From: Peronospora farinosa
Lineage: Eukaryota; Oomycota; Peronosporomycetes; Peronosporales; Peronosporaceae
Length of the DNA stretch: 64,000 nucleotides
Direction of reading: 5' to 3'
Assembly (NCBI GenBank): GCA_947646735.1
Contig: CANTFK010000842.1
Location: 124,001-188,000, forward strand
Below are positions 22,366-33,619 of this stretch, piece after piece. Position numbers and translations under genes: made by a program. How positions within the stretch are numbered: the first letter of the stretch is position 1; the number at the start of each line of letters is the position of its first letter. The notes below the pieces were generated by a model. That model was not told the origin of the DNA. It was given only the letters and a program-made list of their open reading frames with translations, and did not search any database.

Positions 22366-23716
22366 TGAAATGTTCTCCCGCCAATTTGTTGTTGTTATAT
22401 TGCAATGTGAGTTTTAAGACGCAATACAAAAAATATACAAATGTATGCCTTTGTCCGAAAACAAACAGTCACTTTCTTTCTAATTGAGTTATTGATGTTT
22501 TCTTTTGTGAAGTGGAGTGAATTATTATGGGACATGTTACCGATAGGTGCATTACGATTACCTTATATTAGGAGGCAAAACATTTAATGTCTCCAGTAAA
22601 ATGAGCCCTATGCGGTTGATTTACGCCTACGCACCTTACAAAAAGTCTACTGCGCAATTAGATGCTCGATTGTCGCTAGGCAAATTGCAGGTAACGTCCC
22701 AAATTTTACAATGAGCAAGCTCAAATAAATTATAAATACAACCACAATCGTCGACCTCTTTACCGTTCAACTTACAATTGGCTCCCTAGTGCTCGATGCT
22801 ATCTGTCAGTAAATCTTGTTTGGAGTATCTTCTACGACACCAGAACGATATGTTTAAGAATTTCTGCCATGAAGGAAACCTCGACGCGTTCGTGAAAGGC
22901 GACTTCTCGCGAAACACTTGCAATGGAATATGATGGAGTATAGAGTGTTACTTCAAGACGCGCATGTACACGAACCTGAAGCCCCTTGATCGTAAAGGCG
23001 CTCAGGAGCCCATATTTAAGCTCGAGGAAGTCGAGCAAGATCATTCAACAAGTAATCAAAAAGCTCGCTCTGGCATACGTCCGCTGGCTAATAGCCAATG
23101 TCTTGCGCTCCATGTCATAGTCGATCTCGATCATGTGGCCTCAGTGCATGCACCAATGCCCTCGGATTTTTACGAGGTATTGTACAATATGGCGCACCTC
23201 GTCTTCCCCTATCTTCTGTCTTCCGCTTTTGGACATTACCAAATCACTTGGCCTCCGCCTCGGTGGCGTCACAACAAGGAATACACTTGTCCTTACCAAC
23301 GCGCGGCAGCACTCCTTCGGCAGCTTCTTATTTCTTGCGTCTCCACAGTGTCAAGCATGCCCTTAAAGGCGCCGCGATCTCACGCAACGATGCCCCGTCC
23401 ATCTGCTTTAAAAGCCCGGGGATGTAACCCATTAATATACGCGACGAGTTTCTAGCAGCGCCGTAAATCCGATTCATCCTCACGTCCGACTATTGCAGCG
23501 GTGTCTGCTACTGCATTTAATTTCGTTTTTTCCCCATTGCGTCCAGCACTTTGGTCACGCATCAACGCAGCGTCTTGAACGTCATCTAAAGACGTCATTA
23601 ACACCGCTGTACCCCATGGTTACGTCAGTGAACCGTTTATTTTGTCCGTCACGCACTGTTGTGTAATCCACACACAATATTTGTAGCACAATTTCTGAGA
23701 ATCCCGTGCTGACGTC
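22366..23716. other. Intergenic region with possible decayed copia RT traces
   Basis: AT-rich to about 22760. Between about 23100 and 23450 the minus strand contains a readable stretch (MIEIDYDMERKTLAISQRTY) that resembles the post-palm region of copia RT, but it is surrounded by stops. Overlapping plus frames of 77-163 codons have no family features. The final 200 bp should hold the promoter of the 23717 gene. Confidence 0.4.
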
Positions 23717-26700
23717 ATGCGGCGCACTACAGTCGGCGTAGGGGCAAAAGGTATGAGTCGATACGTGTTGCTAGCTCTCTTCTTTTTGTTAACTATCCAG
23801 TACTCATTCCTTTTTGTAGACATCTCATTATTGCCGAATGCACGAGCGCTTTCAGGTGGCAGCAGTCGCGGTCGCAACGGCGGTCTTTTCTCCTCTTCGT
23901 CGTCTTCTTCAGGAGATTCCGACGTCTCAGATGAAGAAAATGATACGAATCAGAGCGTAAGTTCAGTGCCATTTCTATCGGGGGCTACAGATCGCAGCCA
24001 TTCGAGTAGTACGCACTCAAATTCGCTCCCAGTGGCAGATGTCAGACGTCGCACCATGTTCTCGACCGCTTCGACGGCGCTATGCTCTTCTGCTACTATG
24101 GAGGATAATGCAGGACATTTGGTGGAAAGAAAGGGTCTTTTTGAGAAAGATGATGACGTAGGGGACACACTGGAGACGCTTCACAAACGAGTGAAGCTTC
24201 GTCAGAGCAAGAAACAGTCGGAAATGAAGGCGATGCAAGCGCAACTAGAGACGGCAGATCAGCGTGCAGAAGAGCTGGAGAGACGGCTCAGTCAGGCCAA
24301 TAAGGACAAGGAAGAGTTTTCTATTCGCACGAAAGAGTGTCAGCGTATTATTGAAAAACGCAACAAGCAGCTAATGAAGGCAAGCGAGAGGATGGCACGA
24401 CATGCGGATCAGTATGAATTTCAGATGGCTCAGCTACAAGCGCGATTAACAAATGTGACTGCGCAGTGTGATCACTTACGTGCTGAGGCTGCCACGGTGA
24501 AGGAAAATGTCACGAAAGAGTGGGAGCTGAAGGAGAAAGAGCTGCGAAATGAGATGGAGACGCGAAACACTAAGCATGAGAAACTCATACATGCAGCGGA
24601 GGCAAGTTTATGTGAACAGCAAGCTGAAAATGCGGTACTTGCAAAGAAACTGCGTGAAGTGAAGCAACAGCTTACGACTACAGGCGACCGAAAGCCAAGT
24701 GCCGTTCAGGTGATGGTAAGTGAGGAGTATCAGAGCCTAGTGAAGCGATGCGAGGATTCAGAGGCGATAAGTCGTGAACTTAAATGTCAGCTGGAGAAAG
24801 AGCATCAGAAGAACAAGTGTCTTTTCAAGCAGTTAACTGCTCTTCAAGAAACTTTGGGCACCACTACTGCGACGTCTGCCGGATTTTTCCCAGATACATC
24901 GTCGTCGGAGCCGAAAGACGATTCCGGTAACTTGAAGGACAGAGTTACGACTGTGGTTGCTGAGGCAGAGCTTGCGAGCTTTGACTTTACGGCAGGCAAA
25001 AGGTCGTATATGTCTAGCCCTGTGGAAACGGAAGTGGGAGTCGACTCGGTTGTTGACGTTTCACCCACCTGTGAGGCATCACGCTCAAGTCAGAGTCGTT
25101 CACGAGGGCTTTCTGCCTCAAGTTTTACTGATGATGCTCTTAAACCATCCTTAAGAGAGGGAAAACGCCGGGCAGCTTCTGCGCAAACGATTAAAACAGT
25201 TGTAGAGCCACCAGATAAGCTGGGCGAAGACAAAGCGGGCAACGGTAAGCTAACTGTTACGTCAGTGACTTTCTTTGAGAAACTTTCGTCTAGATTCAAG
25301 CGATGCTCTTCTCCAGGGAATGGCCTCAATATATACAAAGCTGAAGATAATGGTATGGATGGAGCAACGTCAAGTGAAATTGAATGTGCGTTGCCAATCC
25401 CTTCTCGCCAAGGATTTACCCATAGCAAAGTGTTAAAGGAGCGCCCTCGTATGTACGTGGCAAAGCCTGCGTCTGATCATGAGGACGAGTCAAGTGATAG
25501 TATTTTCGGTAGTGAGTCATCTTCGAGTGATTTATCAGACGACGACTCCCCACCGCCTCCTCCACCAATGTACGTGCATAGAGCTCTTCCCCTGTTTATC
25601 CCTACAGCTCATATGGACATTTCGTCGCAAGTAAGATCCTCGGATATAAGTGCCGACGCCGACTTTAGCAGCTCAAGTGACGACGATTTCGAAGTACATG
25701 AAGAGCACAAGGCAGCTGAAAAAATGATTCAATTGCCCAAAATTGCGGATTTGTTGGAACCGCGGGAGCAAACAGAAAGTCTACGCGCATTGCAGACGCC
25801 GCCTGGAATAGCATTGCCATCGACGTCTTCCTCGTCCGCGTCAGACGACGACCCCGACGAGCCTGACGTTGAGAAAAGTCAACCTCTTCATGTCGACATC
25901 AAGAAAGCCGAAAGCTTGTCAGAATCATCATCTATGTCCTCTAGCTCGGGTGATGATATTGACCAAGTGGTTCATACATCTAAAACAAAAGTTCACCAAA
26001 CGGCTCGGAAAGAGAGTCTCACTGGCCAGGATTACCACGGGAAGCGTGCATCAGGCTCACCAACTTTGTCAAAGTGTCGAGAGAAGAATCGTAGCTTGAG
26101 TGGAGGTGACAATTTACACAAGACGAGTAAAAGTCGCATGAACGAGTACATGGAGGTCCGTGCTAAGAAGCGCAACGAAAAGATTAAGCGCACACAGCAA
26201 AAGGAACAAGAAGATACGATAAAGAAGGAAGAGTACGAAAAAGAATGGGAGAAGATGGCACAGGAGGAACGCGAGCGAAAGCGTAAACAACAGCAAGCAC
26301 GACGCAACGGAAGGCGACGACCGACAAGCACGAAAACGGTTCGGGTTTCGCAGATGCGGCAACAGATAAATAACAAGCTGCAGCAAATGGACCACAAGGA
26401 GACCCCAGTGCCCCCACCACTTCATCCAAGTGACCTACCACGGCCACACCATGACGATGGCGTTGATGTTGATGGTCGTCGCTCTCGGCGAAAAAGTGAG
26501 AGCAAGACATCAGAAAGTGAAGTAGAGGAAGAGCGACCACTGCCATCTATTGACTCGCCACCGCTACCTCCCGAGCCTACAATGGCTGACACCGAGCTGT
26601 ATCTTCGCCAGCAAGCACGGTTGCGGGAGCGCCACGAATTGCAAATGAAGAAAAAGGTCGAGGCTGATGAGGCAGATGCTGTTCGGGGAGATATTCATCG

Positions 26701-27052
26701 GCGAGTAGAGATGTGGGCGTTTGGCAAGAAATTTCTGCACATGATCCTTACTTTGGACCAAATATCGTCGAACGATGCGCTCAAGAAGTGTCAATTGATG
26801 GTGGCGCAATCCCCCGATGACGATACTGTGCGAAAGGCCTATCGGTGCGTCCTCCAAGTCTCGTCTTCGTCTGTTCATGAGGGTCGCTGTCGTCTCTCAC
26901 ACCTTGTTATTGTTTGCTCTTGCAGAAACATCCTAAGGGTCGTCCATCCTGACAAATTGCGTGGTGCCACAATTCCTGAGCAACTGGTGGCCAAAGAGCT
27001 CTTTACTGCGCTTAACCAAGCCTTTGAAAAGTCTAAAAACCAAGTTGCATGA
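23717..27052 (+). CDS. Long coiled-coil protein with N-terminal hydrophobic segment and C-terminal auxilin-like J domain
   Basis: The frame is open for 1,111 codons, but a GT-AG intron at 26845-26925 (81 nt, in phase, GTGCGTCC...CTCTTGCAG) is almost certainly removed. That joins DDDTVRKAYR directly to NILRVVHPDKLRG and restores a compact J domain with the HPD motif, giving about 1,084 residues. Near the N terminus a hydrophobic run (YVLLALFFLLTIQYSFLFVD) could be a signal anchor. Residues about 155-390 are a coiled coil, followed by Ser/Asp/Glu-rich disorder, a PPPPPP stretch, and a highly charged Lys/Glu helix (about 800-890). J-domain position at the extreme C terminus and the sequence around HPDK resemble auxilin/GAK-type cofactors that recruit Hsp70 to clathrin coats; that role is inferred. 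Clathrin-box or PTEN domains were not seen. Confidence 0.82.
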   Translation: MRRTTVGVGAKGMSRYVLLALFFLLTIQYSFLFVDISLLPNARALSGGSSRGRNGGLFSSSSSSSGDSDVSDEENDTNQSVSSVPFLSGATDRSHSSSTHSNSLPVADVRRRTMFSTASTALCSSATMEDNAGHLVERKGLFEKDDDVGDTLETLHKRVKLRQSKKQSEMKAMQAQLETADQRAEELERRLSQANKDKEEFSIRTKECQRIIEKRNKQLMKASERMARHADQYEFQMAQLQARLTNVTAQCDHLRAEAATVKENVTKEWELKEKELRNEMETRNTKHEKLIHAAEASLCEQQAENAVLAKKLREVKQQLTTTGDRKPSAVQVMVSEEYQSLVKRCEDSEAISRELKCQLEKEHQKNKCLFKQLTALQETLGTTTATSAGFFPDTSSSEPKDDSGNLKDRVTTVVAEAELASFDFTAGKRSYMSSPVETEVGVDSVVDVSPTCEASRSSQSRSRGLSASSFTDDALKPSLREGKRRAASAQTIKTVVEPPDKLGEDKAGNGKLTVTSVTFFEKLSSRFKRCSSPGNGLNIYKAEDNGMDGATSSEIECALPIPSRQGFTHSKVLKERPRMYVAKPASDHEDESSDSIFGSESSSSDLSDDDSPPPPPPMYVHRALPLFIPTAHMDISSQVRSSDISADADFSSSSDDDFEVHEEHKAAEKMIQLPKIADLLEPREQTESLRALQTPPGIALPSTSSSSASDDDPDEPDVEKSQPLHVDIKKAESLSESSSMSSSSGDDIDQVVHTSKTKVHQTARKESLTGQDYHGKRASGSPTLSKCREKNRSLSGGDNLHKTSKSRMNEYMEVRAKKRNEKIKRTQQKEQEDTIKKEEYEKEWEKMAQEERERKRKQQQARRNGRRRPTSTKTVRVSQMRQQINNKLQQMDHKETPVPPPLHPSDLPRPHHDDGVDVDGRRSRRKSESKTSESEVEEERPLPSIDSPPLPPEPTMADTELYLRQQARLRERHELQMKKKVEADEADAVRGDIHRRVEMWAFGKKFLHMILTLDQISSNDALKKCQLMVAQSPDDDTVRKAYRCVLQVSSSSVHEGRCRLSHLVIVCSCRNILRVVHPDKLRGATIPEQLVAKELFTALNQAFEKSKNQVA

Positions 27053-27738
27053 TAGTTCAAGTAAACCTCGTTTAAATGGAAACTGTCCTTCGTATCGATA
27101 CATAGCTTATCTTTATGCAGCCATTTGTAGCAATTGCTTGGGTATCACAAGGTTTATTTGCCCAGTATTTATTGCGCCGATTTTTTGTCGCGTAGGTCGC
27201 ATGCTCAACTACGAGCATGACCATCGTAGCGTCGACACGTAAAAAAGCCGTAGGCAGCTCACCCGGTTTGAATGCGCTGAATGCCCGCATCGGTCCAGCA
27301 ACACCCGATGTGATGACATCAGCTATTCGGAAGTGTAAGCGGGCTTATCAGAATGTACTGCAACACTGGCTGCGGGTAAATACAATAGGACATTGTCCTT
27401 ACTCACTATACGATGGTTCAACACGAAAGATGCCTAGAAACTTTAAGATATATCATACCGGGAGAACGTGTCCAGAAAACCTTGAAAAGCAGAGCAAAGC
27501 GGCTTTGCTCGACCCTTGCAAGTTGTTGCAGTGGTGGATCTAGCTGTGGGATTGGCCAACGAGAAGAAAGTGTTGGTCGTCTGAAGCGGTATGTTGATCC
27601 ACAAGATATCACATATCCGCATCAGTCTAACGAGACCGACGGTGACGCCGACAATGAGTCGAGCGTCGTTGCCGATCAGGCGACGGAAAAGGTGAACAAC
27701 TTCCCGTATACGATACAGACGACAGAGGACTCGGCGAT
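27053..27738. other. Spacer between the J-domain gene and gypsy gag; no recognised gene
   Basis: Plus frames at 27217-27543 and 27413-27742 overlap each other and show no family motif. The region borders the truncated gypsy gag on its minus-strand 3' side and may be decayed element body. Confidence 0.4.
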
Positions 27739-28928
27739 CTAGGAGGACTCCGCGCTTGACACGTCTCTCATCACCAGTCGCTCATGTATGTCCAAACGGG
27801 TCTTCAGGCGGTCATACCCCTGACGATACTTTTCCCTCACATCGCGCAGATCCAAAGTCAGGCGCAAGACTTGACTCGACAGATCAGCCACCTCTTTCTT
27901 CATTTCAGCGGTCTCAGCCTGCGACTGAAAAGCAGCAGGGTAGGCAGCCGCGAGTAGGTGGGCGTAATCGCCGCTCCTATCGGGCGCCACCTGTGTTGGT
28001 GGGCACGGAAGGGAATACGCGCTTCCTTGTTGGAAGGCTGTTGGTCCACCGGTTTGTGAAGCGAAAGCTCCAAATCCTGCTTCAGTGAAAGGATTACCCA
28101 ACGAGCTTTGACTCATGAGAGCCTGTTGACGCTTTGCGCGTCGACGTGCCTGGGCTGGTGGCTGCTTATGTGAAGCAGCACCAGCTGGCGTCTTTTTGCT
28201 AGGTCCGGATGGACTAGCAGAAGAAGCGTAGCGAGAATCAATTGGGGTCGCTAACCACCCAAGATTTCATCCGAACGCTTCATGGCGAAGCTGATTCGCT
28301 GCGACCGTTGTTTCGTTGCATCTACATGAAACGTTACACGGCGCCGAAGTTCAGCTTCATATTCTTCGGCTGTTTCGTTAGAACGCAGCACGACTGGAAT
28401 TGGGAAAGCACGATCAAGCGCTTTGCCCTGATTTTTCCACAAAGGAAAGACGCTATAAAACTTATGAGCGTCAATAGTTGCACGCTGCAAAAGCGCTGCA
28501 CTTGACCCCTTCGAGTTTCTCCACTCGGATGGCGGTGGCATTGATGGCAAGCCACCACTCATGTAGCCGCCCTCCCGACGACGGGCTAGTGAGGCTGAAC
28601 GTGTACTCGGTGGAGCATTACGCTCACACTCATCTGATTCTGACTCTCCATTATGGATTGTCAAGACATCAGCTTGAGAAGTCACATCTGACTGAGTCGC
28701 GACTACTCCTTTCGAAGTAGCGTGCTCAGTCTTAGGTGCTGCGCTCGTAGGCGCAGGCGACGAGGCCTTTCCTTCACTTGCAGGAAGCATAGACGCTCCC
28801 TTAAGGACGGGTGCCTCAAATGATGGGGACATATGTCCCATCAATGCGCTTTGCTCATCTCCACTTTGGGGTGATGTCAATGGCGTGCTCTCATTGTAGT
28901 CTACAATGAGAGATGGATCTTCATCCAC
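27739..28928 (-). pseudogene. Ty3/gypsy gag, frameshifted, downstream of a shared LTR
   Basis: The frame starts at ATG 28928, only 71 bp after the LTR end at 28999 in minus orientation, as expected for gag. It encodes MDEDPSLIVDYNESTPLTSP and an acidic, Ser/Thr-rich N-terminal region. After LGG the frame stops at 28251. The continuation (ATPIDSRYASSASPSG..., then MSQSSLGNPFTEAGFG) is read in another frame to 27739 and ends in a coiled-coil-like segment (DLRDVREKYRQGYDRLKTRL). Protease and RT do not follow, so the element is truncated near 27.7 kb. Confidence 0.7.
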
Positions 28929-28998
28929 ATTATGTGAGATGACCTGTCTCCTAAGCGATGTTTTACAAAATGTAAAAATTGTTCTAAAAGGGGGTTGG

Positions 28999-29362
28999 TG
29001 TAACAGGGCATCAAGTTACACGTAAACATTAGGTAATATACTTAATGTAAGGTCTCAAAGTATCCATGATTACTTTTGACCTGTCACTTGGGTGCGATAC
29101 ACAATTGTGATCCACCCTCGTGAATGTGATATCCATTGATGGATTCACATGGAAAGGGATGAAGCTAGTTGAAGCTAGGCATCGCAAAGTCTTATGAGGA
29201 CGTCATTAGCAAGCTTAAATCTAGATTTAAATTTATGCGTCAGGATACGCTTCTAAAGAGTCGCGTATCCGATCTATATATAAAGCCAATCAGTGGTTAA
29301 GTTTATATTTAATTATAATTCATTAAATATAGCTCGGTCTTGAATTTGTTAAATCGAAAGCA
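28999..29362 (-). repeat. Gypsy LTR, TGTGATG...CCCGTTACA family, copy C (minus orientation)
   Basis: On the plus strand it reads TGTAACAGGGC at its left end. It is the reverse complement counterpart of copies A and B but clearly diverged. It has the 3' region of a minus-strand element on its right (29363 onward) and gag of a minus-strand element on its left (28928), so a single LTR serves two head-to-tail elements. Confidence 0.75.
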
Positions 29363-29879
29363 CCGCTCACGAGAAGCTGAAAAAGCTTCTGCGTGACGTC
29401 GGTGAATTTTCGTTTAGATGGTCGTTGCACTCTCGCTTGAGCGAGAGACAACTGGTGGTATGACTGCCTAAGCAGTCGACCAACCACATAACCACCCTCG
29501 CACGCGAAGGTAAGACGGTATAACCGCTTCCTCGCTTGTGCTGAAGGTGTGTGCTGAGTAGCACGGGCAAATTCGTAGAAGTGCCCGTCTACAGAACGGA
29601 CCCCTAATTCTCGAGTTAGTAGAAAACCCTTGCTGACTCGTTGCTTTTGGCTGCAGTGCATTGTGAATGCACTTAAAAGATATTTGTTACTATCTTAGCG
29701 AAAACATTAGTGATTTTGCTTATGATACCTCTAACTAGCCGGCGTAGTCAGCATCATTATTAGTAAGAGCGTCATCGCTCTTATCAATGATGATCTATTT
29801 GAGTCAAATGGTACGACTTCGATCGAATTCGCGTTGACCATATCGTCGGCGCGGAAAAGCAAAAGGCAGATTGGTTCTA

Positions 29880-30721
29880 GTGGACAAGCAATAGACCATA
29901 TTTTCGTAAAATGTAGATCGCGATCCACGTCATGTGGACCACACAATGTGGATCGATTGCGATTCATTGTGCAGATACGCAATCTGACTCAGAAACGCGA
30001 TCCAGTTCAGACACGCGATCTGATTCAGATCGCAATCCGAGAATAAGGCAAGATCGCGATTGGATGGGGATGGTGAGGGTATTTGAAGTGGACAACATAT
30101 CGAGATCTAATGTTCTGAACGGACGACACGTGGTAATAGATCCTGGACTAAAGATAAGCAGAATCGTAGTTTTTGGCATGTGTTTGGTTAATATTAAGCA
30201 GAGTTCAATTTTACTTCTAATATACGTGTCGACCTCTCTTCCGGGCTGGATTTCTTTGGCCATCCGACGTTTCGGAGAAGCCTACACACTACGAAAGTCA
30301 TATACCTGGATTGTTTGTCCAGGGGATTGCAAGAAATCTCAACTCAACTGCGATATCGGACGCAGATACAACAAGTAGGGCAAGGCAAAGCAAGTGTAGG
30401 ACGGATAAAGTGGTCAGAAGGTTCTGCTTAAGTGGTCAGAAGATCCAAGATTCGCTTTATTGGATAATCTTGATCGATTGGGAAGATCACACCAAGTACT
30501 CGGTCGATCTTGTAAAGATTTCCACAATATCACCAAACCTATTCCTAACCCAATCAGTATCAACATCGACTTAAGTCCACCTAGAATAGAGACACCCAGG
30601 TACACAAGGTAAGAAAGGCTTTATACACGGAATTGTGGTACCCCCTCCGTTATTCGGTCGTCCGGGCGCAAGTGGAGAGTCGGAATAGCATCGGCGAATT
30701 TGTGAATCCCACTCCACCACA
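29880..30721 (+). repeat. Solo LTR of the GATC-rich gypsy family (diverged)
   Basis: The stretch from CGTGTCGACCTCTCTTCCGG through GGATTGTTTGTCCAGGGG to TACCCCCTCCGTTATTCGG and its end ACTCCACCACA parallels 42180-42790. Upstream it has its own clusters of GATCGCGATC-like words. No internal region follows, so it is a solo LTR lying in the integrase/3' region of the minus-strand element. The left boundary is approximate. Confidence 0.7.
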
Positions 30722-30799
30722 TCCTCGCTTGAGCGAGTCCCCCCTTAAATTAGAGGCACCTCTACTAAGGTGGGAACACGTGGATGGCGAAGGCCATTC

Positions 30800-31440
30800 A
30801 CGTAGAACGGTGTATGCGTCGTGGAAGCATGCACTGAGTTGTTGATGGCGAATTCGACCATCGAAAAGAACTACTCCAACTCGTAAATGAGTGGACGTAC
30901 CCTCGAAGAATCTCTTCGAGGACGCGATTGGCGCGTTCAGTTTGACCATCAGATTCTGGATGGTCAGAAGTAGACATAGTGAGCCGTGTTCCAAGTGTTT
31001 GGAACACGGAACGCCTAAACTCAGCCGTGAATTGAGGGTCCCTATCGGACACAAGTTAACGGGGTAAACCGTGCAATCGATAGATTGTATCGATAAACAC
31101 TCGAGCACAGCCCTCTGCTGTGATCGACTCAGGTACAGCAACAAGATGTACCATCTTGCTTAACCTGTCTACAAACACGAGAATACCATTATTCCCGTGA
31201 GCGTCTTTGGGAATTATAAACGCAAAGTCCATTGATACGGACTCCTAGCACTCTGCCGGATCTGGTAGAGGCTGTAACGGTGCACGTAGTAAAGGACTAG
31301 GCTTTACTAGTTGACACACCTCGCAAGCACGCACGTACTTGCGCACAAAATTATACTGGCGTGGACAGTAAAAGTCGCGACTGACCGTGAGGGAAGTCTT
31401 TTGCGGCCGCGATGCCCACTTATTGGTGCATCGTGACATT
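30800..31440 (-). pseudogene. Integrase of the minus-strand gypsy element
   Basis: The frame at 31439-31245 shows the zinc-finger Cys pair (YVRACEVCQLVKPSPLL). Around 31240-31140 the core continues with MDFAFIIPKDAHGNNGILVF and DRLSKMVHLVAVPES. The frame at 31052-30798 gives SDRDPQFTAEFRRSVFQTLG and SDHPESDGQTERANRVL, which contain the second Asp and the Glu of the DDE triad. Stops separate the blocks (TAG after DPAEC, and near 31058). Confidence 0.8.
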
Positions 31441-32587
31441 CAAACATGAACCGTAACCTGAGATCATGTTGTGGCTGTGGCGGTACAACGACACGAGGCG
31501 TGTCGTTGTTGACGGCTGTGTAGTACAGTACGCCGTTCCGCTGGGTGTATCGATCTATAGAAGATCGATATATGGAAGGCAAGCGATTCTTAGCTTGCTT
31601 GGATATGTCCTTAAGGTACTCCATCAGGCGTGCAAGATCACTATCTTGTGCGAATGCCATTCTAATGTCGTCGAGTAAACCCGTCGACACGACGCTGTCA
31701 CTCAGCTTAGCGACAATGGTATTCACATTAATGTCGGAAAGTGCAGTCGGCTCAAAGTCGGGCCGACGTGAGAGCTCATTGGTGACGACGTCATGTCGTC
31801 CCGGTGTATACTCCACGGAGAATTTGTACTCCGCGAAAAACGATAGCCATCTCGCCATTCTTTGCGAAAGGTGTGGACTGTTTACAGCGTGCGTAACGAC
31901 GCATGGTCTGTATACACATTGATCAGTCTATACTATAAGGAATAGACGCGAAACTTAGCCAGTGCATACTTCATGGCAAGGATTTCCTTGTCATGCACCA
32001 GGTAATTGCGCTCAGCCGGTTGCAGCTGACGCGATTGATAACAGACGACACGCTCTGCGCCGTCTGTATCATATTGCATCAGCGCACAGTCGATTGCAAA
32101 ATCACTGGCGTCACAGACCACTGTCTTGATCTGCAATCGCCAATACTGGCGATTGCATCAAGCTTTGCTTTATACGTTCAAAGGAACGCTGACAGTCAGC
32201 GTTCTAACCCCACTTTACATTTTTCTTGCGTAAACAAGAAAGATGTACTGTCATTTCGGCGTAATTGCGCGAGTACTTGTGCAAGTACGCCGCTACTCCA
32301 AAGAATTATTTTAGACTTTTGACATCGACTGGCACTGGCAAGTTGGTGATCGCCTTGATCTTTTCTGGATCAGGGCGTACACCGTTCTTTCTGACGATGC
32401 ACCCAAGAAGTGGTACTTCACTAGCTGCGAATATACACTTCTTGAGGTTGGCGTACAACTTATGCTCGCGCATAAGTGTAAGAACCTTACGGACGTGGAG
32501 TCGGTGGACTTCCACGTCTGTTTTCCCGTCCATAGCCCGACTATGGACGAACACATCATCGAAGTAACTCGGTGCGAATTCGCGCAC
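31307..32587 (-). pseudogene. RT palm and RNase H of the minus-strand gypsy element
   Basis: 32587-32306 carries APSYFDDVFVHSRA (the YxDD box reads FDD with Tyr-Phe-Asp-Asp) and LLGCIVRKNGVRPDPEKI. 32136-31933 carries the RNase H start VVCDASDFAIDCALMQ and HDKEILAMKYAL. 31858-31307 carries WLSFFAEYKFSVEYTPGRHD and the LSRRPD motif ending RNase H, then the linker to integrase (CHDAPISGHRGRKRL). The frames differ between blocks. Confidence 0.8.
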
Positions 32588-32860
32588 GAGACCTCTATCA
32601 GGAGGTATAACTGATGGTATTACCGTCAGTTATACCTATTGAAAATGGTCTAGGTCATGAAATTGACATGGTTCTGAAACAAAATACTGCGTAACACGGC
32701 AGTGGCCTCTGCCAAAAGTACAGTTGGACGTCATTTGTGAGTTCTTTCATGCAAAGCATTCGGCGGGTATGGCGCGTGAAAGCAATCTCCGCACTTAACA
32801 TATAGACGGGCGCTTCGTAAAGAATCTGCCACGTACTACGCGGGAACACCTTCAAGCAGC

Positions 32861-33025
32861 GCGAGGAAGCGGTTATACCGTCTTACCTGGTGGTGGTGTT
32901 GGTCGGCCGCTTAAAATGCCGAACCAATCTGTTGCCGGCCGCTTAGAGCGGTTCGCACAACGAACAACTAAGTAGCACCTACCTGCGTCACGGAAGCTGT
33001 TTCCAGACTTTCCGTGCGCAGTGAG
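32861..33025 (+). mobile_element. 3' internal segment of a plus-strand TGTAAC-type gypsy element
   Basis: Near-identical to 17640-17816 (GCGCGAGGAAGCGGTTATAC; GCCGGCCGCTTAGAGCGGTT) and directly upstream of LTR copy B. It meets minus-strand RT sequence at about 32860, an inverted junction. Confidence 0.6.
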
Positions 33026-33391
33026 TGTGATGTAGTAAATTCAAGACTGACTAATATTTAATAGATTTTAACTATTTGAAAAGTTTTACTACTGATTGGT
33101 TAATTATGCAAAGATTGGATACGCGTCTCTTAAGAAGCGTATCATTACGTGCGAGCTAAAAATATATTTAAGCTCGCTGATGACGTCTGTCTGAAGCGTC
33201 ATCATGACGCCCAGTCCCAACTGGCGTCATCCTCGTTGAATGTGAATCCATACATGGATATCAAATTCACGAGGGTGGGTCACATTGATGTGCCCCACCC
33301 AAGTGGCAGGCCTATGGTATCTCATACCCATTTAGGCCTGACCGTTAAGTATTCGATACTTAACGAACCGTGTAACTTTTAGCCCGTTACA
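33026..33391 (+). repeat. Gypsy LTR, TGTGATG...CCCGTTACA family, copy B
   Basis: 366 bp, nearly the same as copy A (17817-18170), with the palindrome TTAAGTATTCGATACTTAA before its end. Confidence 0.8.
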
Positions 33392-33490
33392 CAACACACC
33401 TACTTTCGGTGCCAAGAAAAGGAAGGGTAAGTGGCGTATTGTTCAGGCTTACAATAAGCTCAATACGGTTCGTTTGCTGCCGCAAACTGT
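33392..33490 (+). mobile_element. Ty3/gypsy RT fragment
   Basis: Plus-strand reading gives TPTFGAKKRKGKWRIVQAYN and KLNTVRLLPQTV, the RT fingers segment around KPNGKWRIV. About 30 codons only. Confidence 0.65.
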
Positions 33491-33619
33491 TCGCTTGCCA
33501 TGATGCAAGCTGTAGAGAGGAAGTCTGCGGCACTGTGATAAAAGGATTCTGACATTGTTATTAGTGTTATCTTTTTCGTGCTAGCATGATGGACTAGTTG
33601 TTCTTGTTCTCCATCACTC

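Larger units (their letters stand above)
29363..32860 (-). mobile_element. Minus-strand Ty3/gypsy element body (RT, RNase H, integrase, 3' region) interrupted by a solo LTR
   Basis: Reading down the minus strand one meets RT traces (32855-32588), the RT palm (32587-32306), RNase H (32136-31933), the RNase H-integrase linker and zinc-binding region (31858-31245), the integrase core (31240-30800) and, beyond an inserted solo LTR, the 3' region (29661-29363) and LTR copy C. All parts are in differing frames with several stops, so the element is dead. The right end is cut near 32860, where plus-strand sequence of the same family begins. Confidence 0.75.

Noticed and set aside
26032..26546. Three overlapping minus-strand frames rich in Cys/Leu/Phe
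   Set aside because: They are complements of the charged helix of the J-domain protein.
32265..32567. Plus-strand 100-codon frame
   Set aside because: It is antisense to the gypsy RT palm on the minus strand.
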